Shown piece after piece: positions 1 to 9,164 of a DNA stretch of 64,000 nt. This DNA is from Aquabacterium lacunae. GTDB lineage: Bacteria > Pseudomonadota > Gammaproteobacteria > Burkholderiales > Burkholderiaceae_C. The stretch covers positions 434,001-498,000 of the forward strand of contig NZ_SIXI01000003.1 in NCBI RefSeq assembly GCF_004310865.1, read 5' to 3'. The notes beneath the pieces are model-generated. The model searched no databases. It was given only the letters and a program-made list of their open reading frames with translations, and was not told where the DNA came from. Both the position numbers and the translations under genes were made by a program. The first letter of the stretch is position 1. Every line of letters begins with the position of its first letter.

Positions 1-232
1 CGTGGCAATGGGCGTGGTCATGGTGGCCGTTGGCCCCTGCATCGGTGCTGACGCCAGGGTCAGCAGGGGGGGCTGCCCGCTGGGCAAGGTCATGCCCGTG
101 GTCGTGGTGCCCCAGGTGCTGAGCCACCGCAGACGTTGCCTGCGGCTCGTGCTGGCAGTACGGCGCAGCCACAGCCCACAAAGACTGCAGCGGCAACCAG
201 ACCATCAGGAACCAAGCCAAGCAACGACGCAT
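1..232 (-). CDS. CzcI-like small metal-resistance-associated protein, cut by the window edge
   Basis: The minus strand starts at an ATG at 232 and stays open to base 1, so only the first 77 residues are visible and the C-terminus lies outside the window. The protein begins with a basic, hydrophobic signal peptide (MRRCLAWFLMVWLPLQSLWA), followed by the segment AAPYCQHE and a histidine-rich tail (GHHDHGH and HHDHAHCH). This layout, a signal peptide, a YCQHE motif and a His-rich region, is that of the CzcI family, small periplasmic proteins encoded beside czcCBA cobalt-zinc-cadmium efflux genes. A role in metal sensing or binding is inferred from the family. The efflux genes themselves, if present, lie to the left of the window. 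The start has no strong ribosome binding site. Confidence 0.75.
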   Translation of the reverse strand, partial: MRRCLAWFLMVWLPLQSLWAVAAPYCQHEPQATSAVAQHLGHHDHGHDLAQRAAPPADPGVSTDAGANGHHDHAHCH

Positions 233-252
233 GATGAATGTATTTTAGAGGC

Positions 253-2193
253 TCAGCGACACCCTGGTGGCAGCGGGGTGGGCGGCTGGTTCAGCCACCC
301 GCCGTCATCCCGCACACTCACGGGCACATCGCCCAGGCGCAGCTCACGCAGCCGGGCGGGCACCACTTCGAAACGGCCCTCGCGCAAGCGCTCGACATGG
401 GCTTCACAGGTGACCAGGTGCGCCGGCAAGGTGCCCACCAGCTGCCACACCTGCTGGGCGTCCTGGTCGAACAGCACCACCCGGGCACTGGGCAGCCGCT
501 GCAGGATCAGCACCTCTTGCGCCAGGTCGTCGTCCATCTGCAGCAGCACGGCCTCGCACGCGGTGTCGCGCTGTGTCAGGCAGCTGGGCACGTCGGCACT
601 GAATCGCGCCATGCGCCCCGGGGTGTTCCAGGAGGCGGCCAGGAACGAGTCCGGCAGGCTGGCTCCCTGAGGCCACACGGCCTTGACGTTGCGACGCAAG
701 CCCGCGGCGTCCAGCGTGAGGTCGGTGGTGCGGCGCTCGGGCATGTCGTAGCGGCTCTTCCAGGCCAAGGCAGCCTGAGCCCCCCGTGCCGCAGCGGCCG
801 CTTCGGCGGCGGGCACGCCGGCCAGCTCGCCCTTGGCCAGCGCGCGCACGGCTTGATCGCCAAACCGACCCGATTCAAAACGCAGGTAGCGGAAGTCGAG
901 CTGGTCGGCGCGGATGCGTCCTTCTCGCAGGCGCTGCAGCTGGTCGTTCACCCCGATGCGAGACGGGTCGAGCAAGGGGGTGAACAAGGCCAGCAGGGTG
1001 ACCAGGATCCACCAGCTCACGCGCACATTCACCCAGGCAATGGGCGCCAGCCAGCCGTTGGCGCGGCTGACGGCGGCCCAGGCGTAACCCAGCGCATAGC
1101 CCAAGGCCACCACCTGGCAGGCTGCGGCAATGACGCGGTCGGCGCTCCAGCCATGCTGGGCCACGCGCAGCGACAGCGCGTACACAGCCAGCCCGACCAG
1201 CGGCAACAGCAAGCAGCACGCCAGGCGGGCGCAGAACCGCACCGCACGGTTGACCTGCTCTGCCCGCTCGCCGTTTTGAAACGCCGTGTTGATGAGCACC
1301 ACCAGCGACGCGGCCGTGACCAGGAGCACCGAGGTGGCCTGGCGTGTGGCCCACAAGGGCTCCAGCCCGGTGAACGGCAGGCTGGCCAGAAAGCCCGCGG
1401 TGAGCACCGTCACCACCGGCAGGATCCAGGACAACAGCACCAGCAGCAGGCCGCGGATGCCCCGCACGATGTCGGGCTTGACGTCGGTGAGGTGCAGGGC
1501 CCAGGCCATGGCCATGGCGCTGACCGGCAGGTTGAACCACAACTCGCTCAGCAAGGCCCTCAGAAACCTGAGCCCGATCAGGCCGAACAGCGCCGCACCC
1601 AACCACAGCATCAGCCACAGGGCGCCCACGAAAAACAGCGAAAACAGCAACTGGATGCCCAGCTTCCAGGCCTGGTCGAAATAGGTGGTGTAGCTGGCCA
1701 CGCGCCGGCCGTCTTGGGCGGCACTGAGCACCAGCGCCTGCGCCATGAACAGGCCCGCCGAGATGAAGGCCCAGGCATTGAAACTGGGGAACACCGTGGG
1801 CGAACGGCCCTGGGGCACCGGCCCCATGCGCCACAGGTCATACACGGCCAGTGCGGCCACCACCCCGAGGGCCACGGCCACCCACTGCCCCCAGGCCAGC
1901 CCCGACAGGCGGCCCCAGGCACTGCCCCCCAGCAGCGGCAACAGCACCGACAGCATCAGCAAAGGGGCGAACCACAAGGGCTCGGTGGCGGGCCAGACCT
2001 TGAGGTCATGGCTCTGGTACAGCGCATACAGGGCCGCACCTTGCAGCAAGCCCAGCAGGAGGCGGAAACGGGGAATGTGAGGCGAGTCGGTGCGCAAGAG
2101 AGATGTCCCTGTCCAATGATGCTGCGTGGGCAGACCCCAGCCGGGGGCATTGGTTCCCGCCCGGGCGGCGGTCAATGAGAAGATCTCGGCCAT
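253..2193 (-). CDS. DUF4153-family polytopic membrane protein
   Basis: This is a long hydrophobic protein with about ten predicted membrane segments in its first two thirds, and a soluble C-terminal third ending in PPTPLPPGCR. The repeated long Leu/Val/Ala helices separated by short charged loops, together with the length, fit the DUF4153 family of bacterial inner-membrane proteins, whose function is not known. The ATG at 2193 overlaps the start of the divergent antiporter gene by two bases on the other strand. A TTG at 2097, just before the first clear helix, is an equally plausible start and would leave a normal divergent promoter region. Family assignment is from overall character, not from a catalytic motif. 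Confidence 0.7.
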   Translation of the reverse strand: MAEIFSLTAARAGTNAPGWGLPTQHHWTGTSLLRTDSPHIPRFRLLLGLLQGAALYALYQSHDLKVWPATEPLWFAPLLMLSVLLPLLGGSAWGRLSGLAWGQWVAVALGVVAALAVYDLWRMGPVPQGRSPTVFPSFNAWAFISAGLFMAQALVLSAAQDGRRVASYTTYFDQAWKLGIQLLFSLFFVGALWLMLWLGAALFGLIGLRFLRALLSELWFNLPVSAMAMAWALHLTDVKPDIVRGIRGLLLVLLSWILPVVTVLTAGFLASLPFTGLEPLWATRQATSVLLVTAASLVVLINTAFQNGERAEQVNRAVRFCARLACCLLLPLVGLAVYALSLRVAQHGWSADRVIAAACQVVALGYALGYAWAAVSRANGWLAPIAWVNVRVSWWILVTLLALFTPLLDPSRIGVNDQLQRLREGRIRADQLDFRYLRFESGRFGDQAVRALAKGELAGVPAAEAAAAARGAQAALAWKSRYDMPERRTTDLTLDAAGLRRNVKAVWPQGASLPDSFLAASWNTPGRMARFSADVPSCLTQRDTACEAVLLQMDDDLAQEVLILQRLPSARVVLFDQDAQQVWQLVGTLPAHLVTCEAHVERLREGRFEVVPARLRELRLGDVPVSVRDDGGWLNQPPTPLPPGCR

Positions 2194-4057
2194 GGAACAC
2201 GTGCCCCACTGGCTGCTCAATGCGCTGATTTTCCTGACCGCTGCTGTGGTGGCAGTGCCTTTGTCGAGGGCCCTCGGCCTGGGCGCCATCATTGGCTACC
2301 TGGTGGCCGGCATCGCCATCGGCCCCTGGGGCCTGGGCCTGATCGCCAACGTGGACGCCATCCTCCACTTCGCCGAGTTCGGTGTGGTGCTGATGCTGTT
2401 CCTGGTGGGCCTGGAGCTGGAGCCTCAGCGACTGTGGCGCCTGCGTGGCCCCATCTTCGGGCACGGCGCAGCGCAGTTGGCGGGTTGCACCCTGGTGCTG
2501 GGGCTGGGAGGCCTGTTGCTCGGCTGGGGCCCCATGCCCGCGCTGATCGCGGCGGTGGGTCTGTCGCTCTCGTCCACGGCCATTGCCTTGCAGGTGCTGG
2601 GTGAGCGCAAGCTGCTGCCCACCCCGGCGGGCCAGACCGGCTTCGGGGTGCTGCTGTTCCAGGACCTGGCCGCCATCCCCATCCTGGCGCTGCTGCCGCT
2701 GCTGGCCACCCAGGGCCCACCGGGCCAGGCCGTGGACCTGCACACGGCCACGTGGGGCGTGGGCAAGGCCCTGCTGGCCATTGTGGCCGTGGTGCTGGGT
2801 GGGCGCCTGCTGCTCAGGCCCTTGCTGCGCTGGATCGCGGCCAGCCGCACCGCCGAGATCTTCACCGCGGCCTCGCTGCTGCTGGTGGCCGCGCTGGCGG
2901 TGGCCATGCAGGCCTTGGGCCTGTCGATGGCGCTGGGCGCTTTCCTGGGGGGCGTGCTGCTGGCCGACAGCGAATACCGCCATGAGCTGGAAACCGACAT
3001 CGAGCCCTTCAAGGGCCTGCTGATGGGCCTGTTCTTCATTGCCGTGGGCATGGGCATCGACGTGGGCACCCTGATGGCTCAGCCGTGGGCCCTGCTGGGC
3101 CTGATTGCCGCGTTCATGGGCCTGAAGACGCTGGTGATCGCTGGCGTGATGCGGCGCGTGGAAGGCGACGCCCGACAGCGCCACGTGACCACCCTGATGC
3201 TGGCGCAAGGCGGCGAATTCGCCTTCGTGGTGTTCCAGGCGGCCAGCCCCGACGTGCTGCCGCAAGCGCTGGCCTCGCTGCTGACCGGTGCGGTGGCGGT
3301 GTCGATGCTGCTGTCGCCCCTGCTGCTGATGGGCCTGGAGCGCGTCTTGACGGCGCATTCGGGCGCCCAGGCACGCCCGCACACGGCGCCGACCTTTGCG
3401 CAGCAAACCCCTTGCGTGATCATCTGCGGCTTCGGGCGCTATGGGCAGATCGTGGGGCGCATGCTGGGCACGCAGGATGTGCGCACCGTGGTGCTGGACC
3501 ACGACCCCGACACCATCGACAACGCGCGCGATTTCGGCTCCGAGGTGTTCTATGGCGACGCCAGGCGGCTGGACCTGCTCAAGACCGCCGGGGCCGCTAC
3601 GGCATCGGTCATCGTGGTGGCGGTGGACGATGTGCAGGCCTCGCTCGACATCGTCGACACGGTGCAGGCGCATTTCCCGCAGCTGAAGATCGCCGCGCGT
3701 GCGCGCAATGTGGGCCACTTCTACCAGCTGATGGACCGGCAGGTGGACCTGATCGAGCGCGAGGTGTTCGACGCTTCGCTGATGACCGCCCGCGCGGTGC
3801 TTGAGACCCTGGGCTGGGACGCGGCAGACGCGGAACAGGCCCGCCAGCGGTTCCGCGAGGCCAACCTGCGCCTGATGGCGCTCACGCACCCGCACCACAC
3901 AGATCGGGCCCGCCTGATCTCCGTGGCCAAAGAGGGGCGGCAGCAGTTCCAGGCGCAGCTGGCCCAGGAACGCGCAGAACGGGCCGAACGGGCTGAACAC
4001 GTTGAACGGAACCAGACCCGGCAGAACCCGCCAAGCCTCCCTTCCGAGCAGCCCTGA
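2192..4057 (+). CDS. Kef-type K+/H+ antiporter (CPA2 family) with RCK/TrkA-N domain
   Basis: The protein has 621 residues: an N-terminal membrane domain of about twelve helices, starting with the typical hydrophobic segment after MEHVPHWL, and a cytoplasmic nucleotide-binding domain from about residue 408. The latter has the Rossmann motif GFGRYGQIVG followed by an acidic residue at the end of the next strand (VVLDHDPD), as in TrkA-N/RCK domains that bind NAD or AMP and are gated by glutathione adducts in KefB/KefC. The family exchanges K+ for H+ and protects against electrophiles. The C-terminal tail is rich in Glu/Arg. No KefF/KefG-type ancillary reductase gene is adjacent. KefB and KefC cannot be told apart here. 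Confidence 0.88.
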   Translation: MEHVPHWLLNALIFLTAAVVAVPLSRALGLGAIIGYLVAGIAIGPWGLGLIANVDAILHFAEFGVVLMLFLVGLELEPQRLWRLRGPIFGHGAAQLAGCTLVLGLGGLLLGWGPMPALIAAVGLSLSSTAIALQVLGERKLLPTPAGQTGFGVLLFQDLAAIPILALLPLLATQGPPGQAVDLHTATWGVGKALLAIVAVVLGGRLLLRPLLRWIAASRTAEIFTAASLLLVAALAVAMQALGLSMALGAFLGGVLLADSEYRHELETDIEPFKGLLMGLFFIAVGMGIDVGTLMAQPWALLGLIAAFMGLKTLVIAGVMRRVEGDARQRHVTTLMLAQGGEFAFVVFQAASPDVLPQALASLLTGAVAVSMLLSPLLLMGLERVLTAHSGAQARPHTAPTFAQQTPCVIICGFGRYGQIVGRMLGTQDVRTVVLDHDPDTIDNARDFGSEVFYGDARRLDLLKTAGAATASVIVVAVDDVQASLDIVDTVQAHFPQLKIAARARNVGHFYQLMDRQVDLIEREVFDASLMTARAVLETLGWDAADAEQARQRFREANLRLMALTHPHHTDRARLISVAKEGRQQFQAQLAQERAERAERAEHVERNQTRQNPPSLPSEQP

Positions 4058-4156
4058 CCCCCCGCCCCAAAAGTTTGTCAGGTTCAGCAGGCTGGCCACG
4101 ACAGAGCTCCTGCAGGCACACATGACCGCCTGTTTCCCCTGCCAAGGAGCTATTTC

Positions 4157-4534
4157 ATGATCAAGACCCTGCTGATGACGGCCCTGACCTTTGTGGCCTC
4201 TCAAGCCTTCGCGTTGAACATCACGCCCTATTCGGCGCAGGCTCTGAAGACCGCGCAGACCGCCGGCAAGCCGGTGGCGCTGCACTTCCATGCCGACTGG
4301 TGCAGCACCTGCCGTGCGCAGGAAAAGGCCTTCCAGGGCATGAAGGGTGCCCCCGCCCTGAAAGACGTCACCTTGCTGGTGGTGGATTACGACCAGGAAA
4401 AGCCCCTGCGCAAGGCCCTGAAGGTGCGCAGCCAGTCCACCGTGATCGTCTACAAGGGTGAGCAGCAGACCGCCATGCTGGCTGGCGAAACCGACACCGC
4501 CGCCCTGCAGCAGGCCCTGAAGTCGGCCCTCTGA
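4157..4534 (+). CDS. Periplasmic thioredoxin-like protein
   Basis: This 125-residue protein begins with a cleavable signal peptide (MIKTLLMTALTFVASQAFA) and contains a thioredoxin active site, ADWCSTCRAQE, at about residues 46-56, with the two cysteines in a CxxC arrangement. The rest follows the thioredoxin fold, including a central beta strand and a Thr/Ser-Val-Ile-Val-Tyr segment where cis-Pro often occurs. The start has a good ribosome binding site (AAGGAGC, 8 bases upstream). It lies 43 bases before a CcdA-type membrane electron carrier on the same strand, so the two probably form a thiol-reducing pair in the periplasm. The substrate is unknown. Confidence 0.85.
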   Translation: MIKTLLMTALTFVASQAFALNITPYSAQALKTAQTAGKPVALHFHADWCSTCRAQEKAFQGMKGAPALKDVTLLVVDYDQEKPLRKALKVRSQSTVIVYKGEQQTAMLAGETDTAALQQALKSAL

Positions 4535-4577
4535 AACCGCCTCTGAAGCCCCCGAAGCCTCACGCACCGAGCCCACC

Positions 4578-5312
4578 ATGCCCCTTGACCTGTCGTGGCC
4601 CCAGCTGGGCCTGAGCCTGGCCGCTGGCAGCCTGACCACCCTGTCGCCCTGCGTGTTGCCCTTGCTGCCCCTGGTGGTGGGCGGGGCCACACAGCACAAC
4701 CGGCTGGCCCCGGTGGCCATGGGGCTGGGCATGGCCACCACCTTCGCCCTGATCGGCCTGCTGGTGGGCACCCTGGGCCCGCTGATCGGGCTGGACACCG
4801 ACCACGTGCGCGTGGCCGGGGCCCTGATGCTGATCGTGCTGGCCCTGGTGTTCTGGATCCCGTCGTGGAGCGAGCGCTTTGCCCAGTGGGCCATGCCCCT
4901 GGCCAGTTCGGCGCAGAACGCCAGCGCGGGGCTGGATGCCAGCTCGCTGGGTGGCGCCTTCTTGCTGGGCGGTGTGCTGGGCCTGGTGTGGAGCCCTTGC
5001 TCGGGACCCTTGCTGGCCTCGGCACTGGCCCTGGTGGTGAGCGAAGGAGGTGCCCTGCCCGGGGCCATCACGCTGGGCGTGTTCGGCGTGGGTGCGGCCG
5101 TGCCCCTGGTGGCCGTGGCCTATGCCTCACGCGCCGGTTTCGCCCGCTGGCGCGACCGCGCACTCCACAGCATGGACCGTGTGAAAAAAGGCTTTGGCGG
5201 CCTGCTGGCCCTGGCCGGGGTGGCCATCTTGATGGGCTGGGACAAGCGCCTGGAAGCCTGGGCCGTGGGCTTCCTGCCCGAGGCCTGGCTGCGCCTGACC
5301 ACCGCGATCTGA
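4578..5312 (+). CDS. CcdA/DsbD-type transmembrane electron transporter
   Basis: The protein has 244 residues and about six membrane helices. Two cysteine-proline motifs, SPCVLPLLP near residue 26 and SPCSGP near residue 140, are the hallmark redox cysteines of the CcdA / DsbD-beta family, which carries electrons from cytoplasmic thioredoxin across the membrane. The gene follows the thioredoxin-like gene by 43 bases, and they are probably cotranscribed. Family members serve cytochrome c maturation or repair of periplasmic thiols; without other ccm genes nearby the exact use cannot be fixed. A short inverted repeat (TGAGCC / GGCTCA) directly overlaps the stop codon but lacks a T-run. Confidence 0.88.
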   Translation: MPLDLSWPQLGLSLAAGSLTTLSPCVLPLLPLVVGGATQHNRLAPVAMGLGMATTFALIGLLVGTLGPLIGLDTDHVRVAGALMLIVLALVFWIPSWSERFAQWAMPLASSAQNASAGLDASSLGGAFLLGGVLGLVWSPCSGPLLASALALVVSEGGALPGAITLGVFGVGAAVPLVAVAYASRAGFARWRDRALHSMDRVKKGFGGLLALAGVAILMGWDKRLEAWAVGFLPEAWLRLTTAI

Positions 5313-5439
5313 GCCTTCAGGGCTCAGCAGCCACGCCTGGGTCGACGTTCAGCGTCAACAGGCCAGAAATGGCCCGGCTGGCTGGCAGCCTGCGCGGGCT
5401 GGTGTTATGGTCGGCACACACTCATCAGAAAGCATGCCC

Positions 5440-5592
5440 ATGGCCAAGCCCAACTACCAGTTTGAAAAACGTCAGCGCGAACAGGCAAAGAAGCTGAAGA
5501 AGGTGGAAAAGGCTCAGCGCAAAGCCAACGCAGCCCCCACCGACGCCGCGCCGCATGAGCCTGCCAGCCAGGCAGAGCCCACCGCCAGCTGA
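5440..5592 (+). CDS. Small highly charged hypothetical protein
   Basis: A 50-residue protein starting MAKPNYQFEKRQREQAKKLK. The first 35 residues are dominated by Lys, Arg, Glu and Gln and would form one amphipathic or coiled-coil helix; the tail is Ala/Pro/Glu-rich. Similar short MAKPNYQFEKRQR-type proteins are a recurring hypothetical family in betaproteobacteria. The start at 5440 is preferred because the family begins at this Met; ATGs at 5434 and 5407 are alternatives in the same frame. No function is known. It could bind nucleic acid given its charge, but this is only a guess. Confidence 0.65.
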   Translation: MAKPNYQFEKRQREQAKKLKKVEKAQRKANAAPTDAAPHEPASQAEPTAS

Positions 5593-5614
5593 CGCACCCC
5601 AGGGGTAGAGCACA

Positions 5615-6637
5615 TCACGCTGCGGGCTCAGGCTCGCCCTCGGCGTGCCGCTCGGGCTCGGTGGTCTGCAAGATCTCGCACAGCACCGACGTGGCGTACT
5701 GACCCGCCGGCAGGCTGAACGCCAGCACCAGCTGATCGGCCTGCGGCCATTCCCAGGTCATGTCCTGCGGCAGGGCCACCAGGGCGCGACGCTCCTGCTC
5801 CAGCCCGGCGTGCTCCATGCCATCACACAGGGTGGCGTGGCGCTCGGCCACCTGGCTTTCCAGCGCCAGGGCCTGGTCGGTGCTGGCCACACGGCCTCGC
5901 CCCCAAAGAGGCCCGGTGGGTCGGCCTGAGGCATCGGGCACATCGCCCGGCACGGTCTGGCCCCACAGGCCCTGCGCAATGCGCAGCCCCAGCACCTCGT
6001 TGAACACGAACGAGCGCACCGCCGACAGGAAGATGCCTTTCTTCTTCGGGTTGCGCACCCGAATCTCGCGGGCCAGCATGGCCCGGCCCTGCTCGACATT
6101 GGCGCCATCAAAACCGAAGCGCTGCGCGCCGAAGTAGTTGGGCACACCCTGCGTGGCCACGGCCTTCAGGTTGGCCTCGATGGCCTCGCGAGGCCCCACC
6201 ACGTCGCGCAGCACCAGGCGGAAGCGATTGCCCTGCAGATCACCCGGGCGCAGCTTTTTCACGTGGCGGGCTTGCGCCAGCACCTTGAACTCCGGGTGCT
6301 GAAGCAGGGTCAGGTCGGGCGTTTCACCGGCCTTGCCCGTGGGCAGGTAGATGCTGAACCATTGCCGCGTGATGGCGTGGCGGTCTTTCAGGCCCGCGTA
6401 GCCCACGTCTCGCTCGTCCACGCCCGCGGCCTGGGCCAGCTGCTGCGCCACGTAGGCGGTGTTGGCGCCATTCTTTTCAATGTCCAGCCAGAGGTGCTCA
6501 CCCTCGCCCGAAGGCAGCTGCAGCGGCAGCTCGGTCACGATGAAGTCTTCGTTGAACTGCTTCAAGGTGGCGCTGGCGCCCGTGGCCGGGTAGGCATGGG
6601 GCCATTGCGGCAAGGCATGGCGCGATGGGGAAGACAT
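5615..6637 (-). CDS. truD: tRNA pseudouridine(13) synthase TruD
   Basis: TruD converts uridine 13 of tRNA(Glu) to pseudouridine. The protein shows the N-terminal motif FIVTELPL and, near residue 81, the catalytic motif GLKDRHA with the nucleophilic Asp, followed by RQWFSIYLP. Further family signatures are RHVKKLRPGDLQGNRF and VPNYFGAQRFG. The length of about 340 residues matches the family. A start at the ATG at 6637 (MSSPSRHALP) is chosen; an upstream in-frame ATG at 6685 would add 16 poorly conserved residues. The gene is read toward the small charged protein, with only 22 bases between their ends. Confidence 0.95.
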   Translation of the reverse strand: MSSPSRHALPQWPHAYPATGASATLKQFNEDFIVTELPLQLPSGEGEHLWLDIEKNGANTAYVAQQLAQAAGVDERDVGYAGLKDRHAITRQWFSIYLPTGKAGETPDLTLLQHPEFKVLAQARHVKKLRPGDLQGNRFRLVLRDVVGPREAIEANLKAVATQGVPNYFGAQRFGFDGANVEQGRAMLAREIRVRNPKKKGIFLSAVRSFVFNEVLGLRIAQGLWGQTVPGDVPDASGRPTGPLWGRGRVASTDQALALESQVAERHATLCDGMEHAGLEQERRALVALPQDMTWEWPQADQLVLAFSLPAGQYATSVLCEILQTTEPERHAEGEPEPAA

Positions 6638-6707
6638 CAGGGGGCGTGCGGCAAGGGTGCGCCGAGTTGGGGGGCAAGGCTGCATTGTCGCAGCCGCGCA
6701 CGGCCAT

Positions 6708-7625
6708 TCAGCGGCGCAAGAACTTCAGCTGATGCGCCAGCATCTCCGGGAACAGCGGGTTGAAGTAGGGGTCGAAGTGGTTGGCCGCCACCTCGATCAC
6801 CTGCACGTTGGGGTTGCCCACGCGCTTGACCTTGTCGGACACGAAAGGCGCCACCGTGTCGCCCGTGGCCCCGATCATCAGCATCGGGATCTTCACGTCT
6901 TTCAGGCGCAGCCAGGGGCGGTAAAACGGCATGGTCAGCACCGAACGCGCGGCCACGCGGTTGTCGTACTTGTGATCGGGGTGGGCCGCGAGGGCCGCCC
7001 GCATCGCGTCCATGCCACCGTCGCGGTCCATGGTCCCGAAATCGCCTTCTTCCGCCAGCGTCGGGATGAAGATGGGAGCACCCGGTTTGATCTGGTCGAG
7101 CACACCCAGACCGATCATTTTCACCAGCCGGCCCAGGGGCGTGGCGAGGGTTGCCGCCAGGCCGTCGAGCATGGGCACCTGCACGATGGCGCCCTTCAGC
7201 TCGGGATGCTGGGTGGCCAGATCGACCACGTGCCCGCCACCGAAGGAGGTGCCCCACAGCGTGATGTCATGCGCCAGCACCTGCGGTTGCGCCTTCAGGT
7301 GCGCCAGGGCCGTGTCGGCCACCCGCGTGCGACGCCAGGGGTTGATGCCCTGGCGCGGAAAGCCACCGCTGTTGCCCCACCCGGGGTAGTCGAACTCCAT
7401 GACCGCGTAACCGGCCTCGACAAAGCTCAAGGCAAACGACGAGGTCAGGGCCATCTGGATGCTGCCCCAGCCGCCCACCACCAGGATGGCCGGCAGCTGC
7501 ACGTCATCCGGCGCGTCCTTCGGCAGGTACAGCGTGGCAGCGCACAAGGCGCCCTCGGCCATGAAGGTGGACTTGATGGTGCGGGCGCTCTCCAACGGGA
7601 GGTTGGGGTAGATGCGTGTGGTCAT
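6708..7625 (-). CDS. Alpha/beta hydrolase (dienelactone hydrolase / esterase-like)
   Basis: A 305-residue alpha/beta-hydrolase. The nucleophile elbow is GTSFGG (G-x-S-x-G), the oxyanion region is VVGGWG, the acid is probably the Asp in GATGDTVAP, and the His lies in AANHFDPYF near the C-terminus. No signal peptide is seen, so it is cytoplasmic. It lies 46 bases downstream of the flavin monooxygenase gene on the same strand. Baeyer-Villiger enzymes make esters or lactones that such hydrolases cleave, so the pair probably acts in sequence on a ketone. The substrate is unknown. Confidence 0.83.
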   Translation of the reverse strand: MTTRIYPNLPLESARTIKSTFMAEGALCAATLYLPKDAPDDVQLPAILVVGGWGSIQMALTSSFALSFVEAGYAVMEFDYPGWGNSGGFPRQGINPWRRTRVADTALAHLKAQPQVLAHDITLWGTSFGGGHVVDLATQHPELKGAIVQVPMLDGLAATLATPLGRLVKMIGLGVLDQIKPGAPIFIPTLAEEGDFGTMDRDGGMDAMRAALAAHPDHKYDNRVAARSVLTMPFYRPWLRLKDVKIPMLMIGATGDTVAPFVSDKVKRVGNPNVQVIEVAANHFDPYFNPLFPEMLAHQLKFLRR

Positions 7626-7670
7626 GGGGAACTTCCGGAAGTCGTGGGGGCGATTGGGGTGGCGCGCCGT

Positions 7671-9164
7671 TCAGCGGCTGGGACGCACGGCGGTGAACCG
7701 GTAGGCACTGAGCGAAGAATGCCGCGTCAGCCAGCGGTAGCCGAAGGTGAAACCCGGCCAGTTCGTGCTGTTGTGCCCGTTGGCATCGACATACCAGCTC
7801 TTGCAGCCTTGCCACACCGTGGCGCGCAGGCGCTCCTGCACGGTGGCGTTGAAGCTGGCGTGGCGCTGTGCATCGACCTCGACCTCATCGGCACCGGCAT
7901 GCTGTGCAGCCTTCATGCAGCGCAGCACATGCGCGATCTGGCTTTCCAGCATGTAGATGATCGAGCTGTGACCCAGGTTGGTGTTGGGCCCGTAGAGCAT
8001 GAAGAAGTTGGGAAAGCCCGGCACCGTCATGCCCAGGTAGGCCTGCGCACCCTGGCGCCAGGCGGTGTTGAGCTCCAGCCCCTTGCGACCCGTGATCAAC
8101 ATGGGCGCCAGGAACTCGGTGGCGGCAAAGCCCGTGCCATACACGATGGCATCGGCCGGGTGGTGCTGACCATCGGTCGTCTCGATGCCCGTGGCCGTGA
8201 TGCGGCGAATGCCCTGCGTCACCAGCTTCACGTGGGGCTTGGCCATGGTGGCCAGGTAGTCGTTGGACAGCAGGATGCGCTTGCAACCGATGGGGTAGTC
8301 GGGCGTGAGTTGCGCGCGCAGTGCGGCATCGGGCACCTGGCGGCGAAGCAGGCTCCGGAAGGGCATGCCCACGGCCAGGTCCATCAGACCCTTGATGCGC
8401 GTGAAGCCGATGGCGCGGCTTTCGTACTGGGCATAGATGCGTGCGCGATGCAGCTTCATGGTGATCGGCAGGGCCCGGAACATGGCCTTGCGCCAGCTGG
8501 CGTAGGGGCCATCGGGGCGCGGCAGGATGTAGGCCGCCGAGCGCTGGAACACCGACAACTGGCCCACCCGGTCGGCAATGGCCGGCACGAACTGGATGGC
8601 CGAGGCCCCGGTGCCGATCACGGCCACGCGCTTGCCGCGCAGGTCTTGCGAGTGGTCCCAGTGGGCCGAATGGCAGACCGGCCCCTGGAAACTGTTCATG
8701 CCCTCGATCTTGGGATACACCGGACGGCTGAGCTGGCCGGTGGCCGTGACCACATGCCGCGCCTGCAAGACCTGCCCGTTGGTCAGGGTGACCGTCCACA
8801 GCGCCAGCGACTCGTGGTAACTCGCAAAGGCCACTTCACTGTTGAACCGGATGGACGACAGCAAGCCGTATTTGCTGGCGCAGTGGCGCAGGTACTGGTG
8901 GATCTCGTCCTGGCGGGCGAACACGCGCGACCAGTTGGGGTTGGGCTCGAACGAGAACGAATACAGGTGCGAAGGCACGTCGCAGGCCGCGCCAGGGTAG
9001 GTGTTGTCGCGCCAGACGCCACCGACGTCGCTGCGCTTTTCCAGGATCAGGAATTCACCCAGGCCAGCCTTCTTCAGGGCAATGGCCATGCCGATGCCCG
9101 CAAAGCCGGCGCCGATGATGAGGGTGTGGAAACTGGTGCGGACTGATGGACCGGGGCGTTGCAT
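7671..9164 (-). CDS. Flavin-containing monooxygenase, Baeyer-Villiger type
   Basis: The protein has 497 residues. It has an N-terminal FAD Rossmann motif (GAGFAG, residues about 18-23), a second NADPH Rossmann motif (GTGASA, near residue 183), and between them FQGPVCHSAHWD, which matches the Baeyer-Villiger fingerprint FxGxxxHxxxW(P/D). It would insert one oxygen atom next to a carbonyl using NADPH and O2. The start is the ATG at 9164 with GAGG upstream; it is preferred over an ATG at 9281 that would intrude into the divergent regulator's region. An AraC regulator is divergent and a hydrolase follows, suggesting an inducible ketone or steroid/alkanone catabolic unit. Confidence 0.88.
   Translation of the reverse strand: MQRPGPSVRTSFHTLIIGAGFAGIGMAIALKKAGLGEFLILEKRSDVGGVWRDNTYPGAACDVPSHLYSFSFEPNPNWSRVFARQDEIHQYLRHCASKYGLLSSIRFNSEVAFASYHESLALWTVTLTNGQVLQARHVVTATGQLSRPVYPKIEGMNSFQGPVCHSAHWDHSQDLRGKRVAVIGTGASAIQFVPAIADRVGQLSVFQRSAAYILPRPDGPYASWRKAMFRALPITMKLHRARIYAQYESRAIGFTRIKGLMDLAVGMPFRSLLRRQVPDAALRAQLTPDYPIGCKRILLSNDYLATMAKPHVKLVTQGIRRITATGIETTDGQHHPADAIVYGTGFAATEFLAPMLITGRKGLELNTAWRQGAQAYLGMTVPGFPNFFMLYGPNTNLGHSSIIYMLESQIAHVLRCMKAAQHAGADEVEVDAQRHASFNATVQERLRATVWQGCKSWYVDANGHNSTNWPGFTFGYRWLTRHSSLSAYRFTAVRPSR

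Noticed and set aside
2006-5071. Minus-strand open frame of 1021 codons across kefB, the thioredoxin-like gene and ccdA
   Set aside because: Spans three real genes and the gaps between them in antisense, with no family features.
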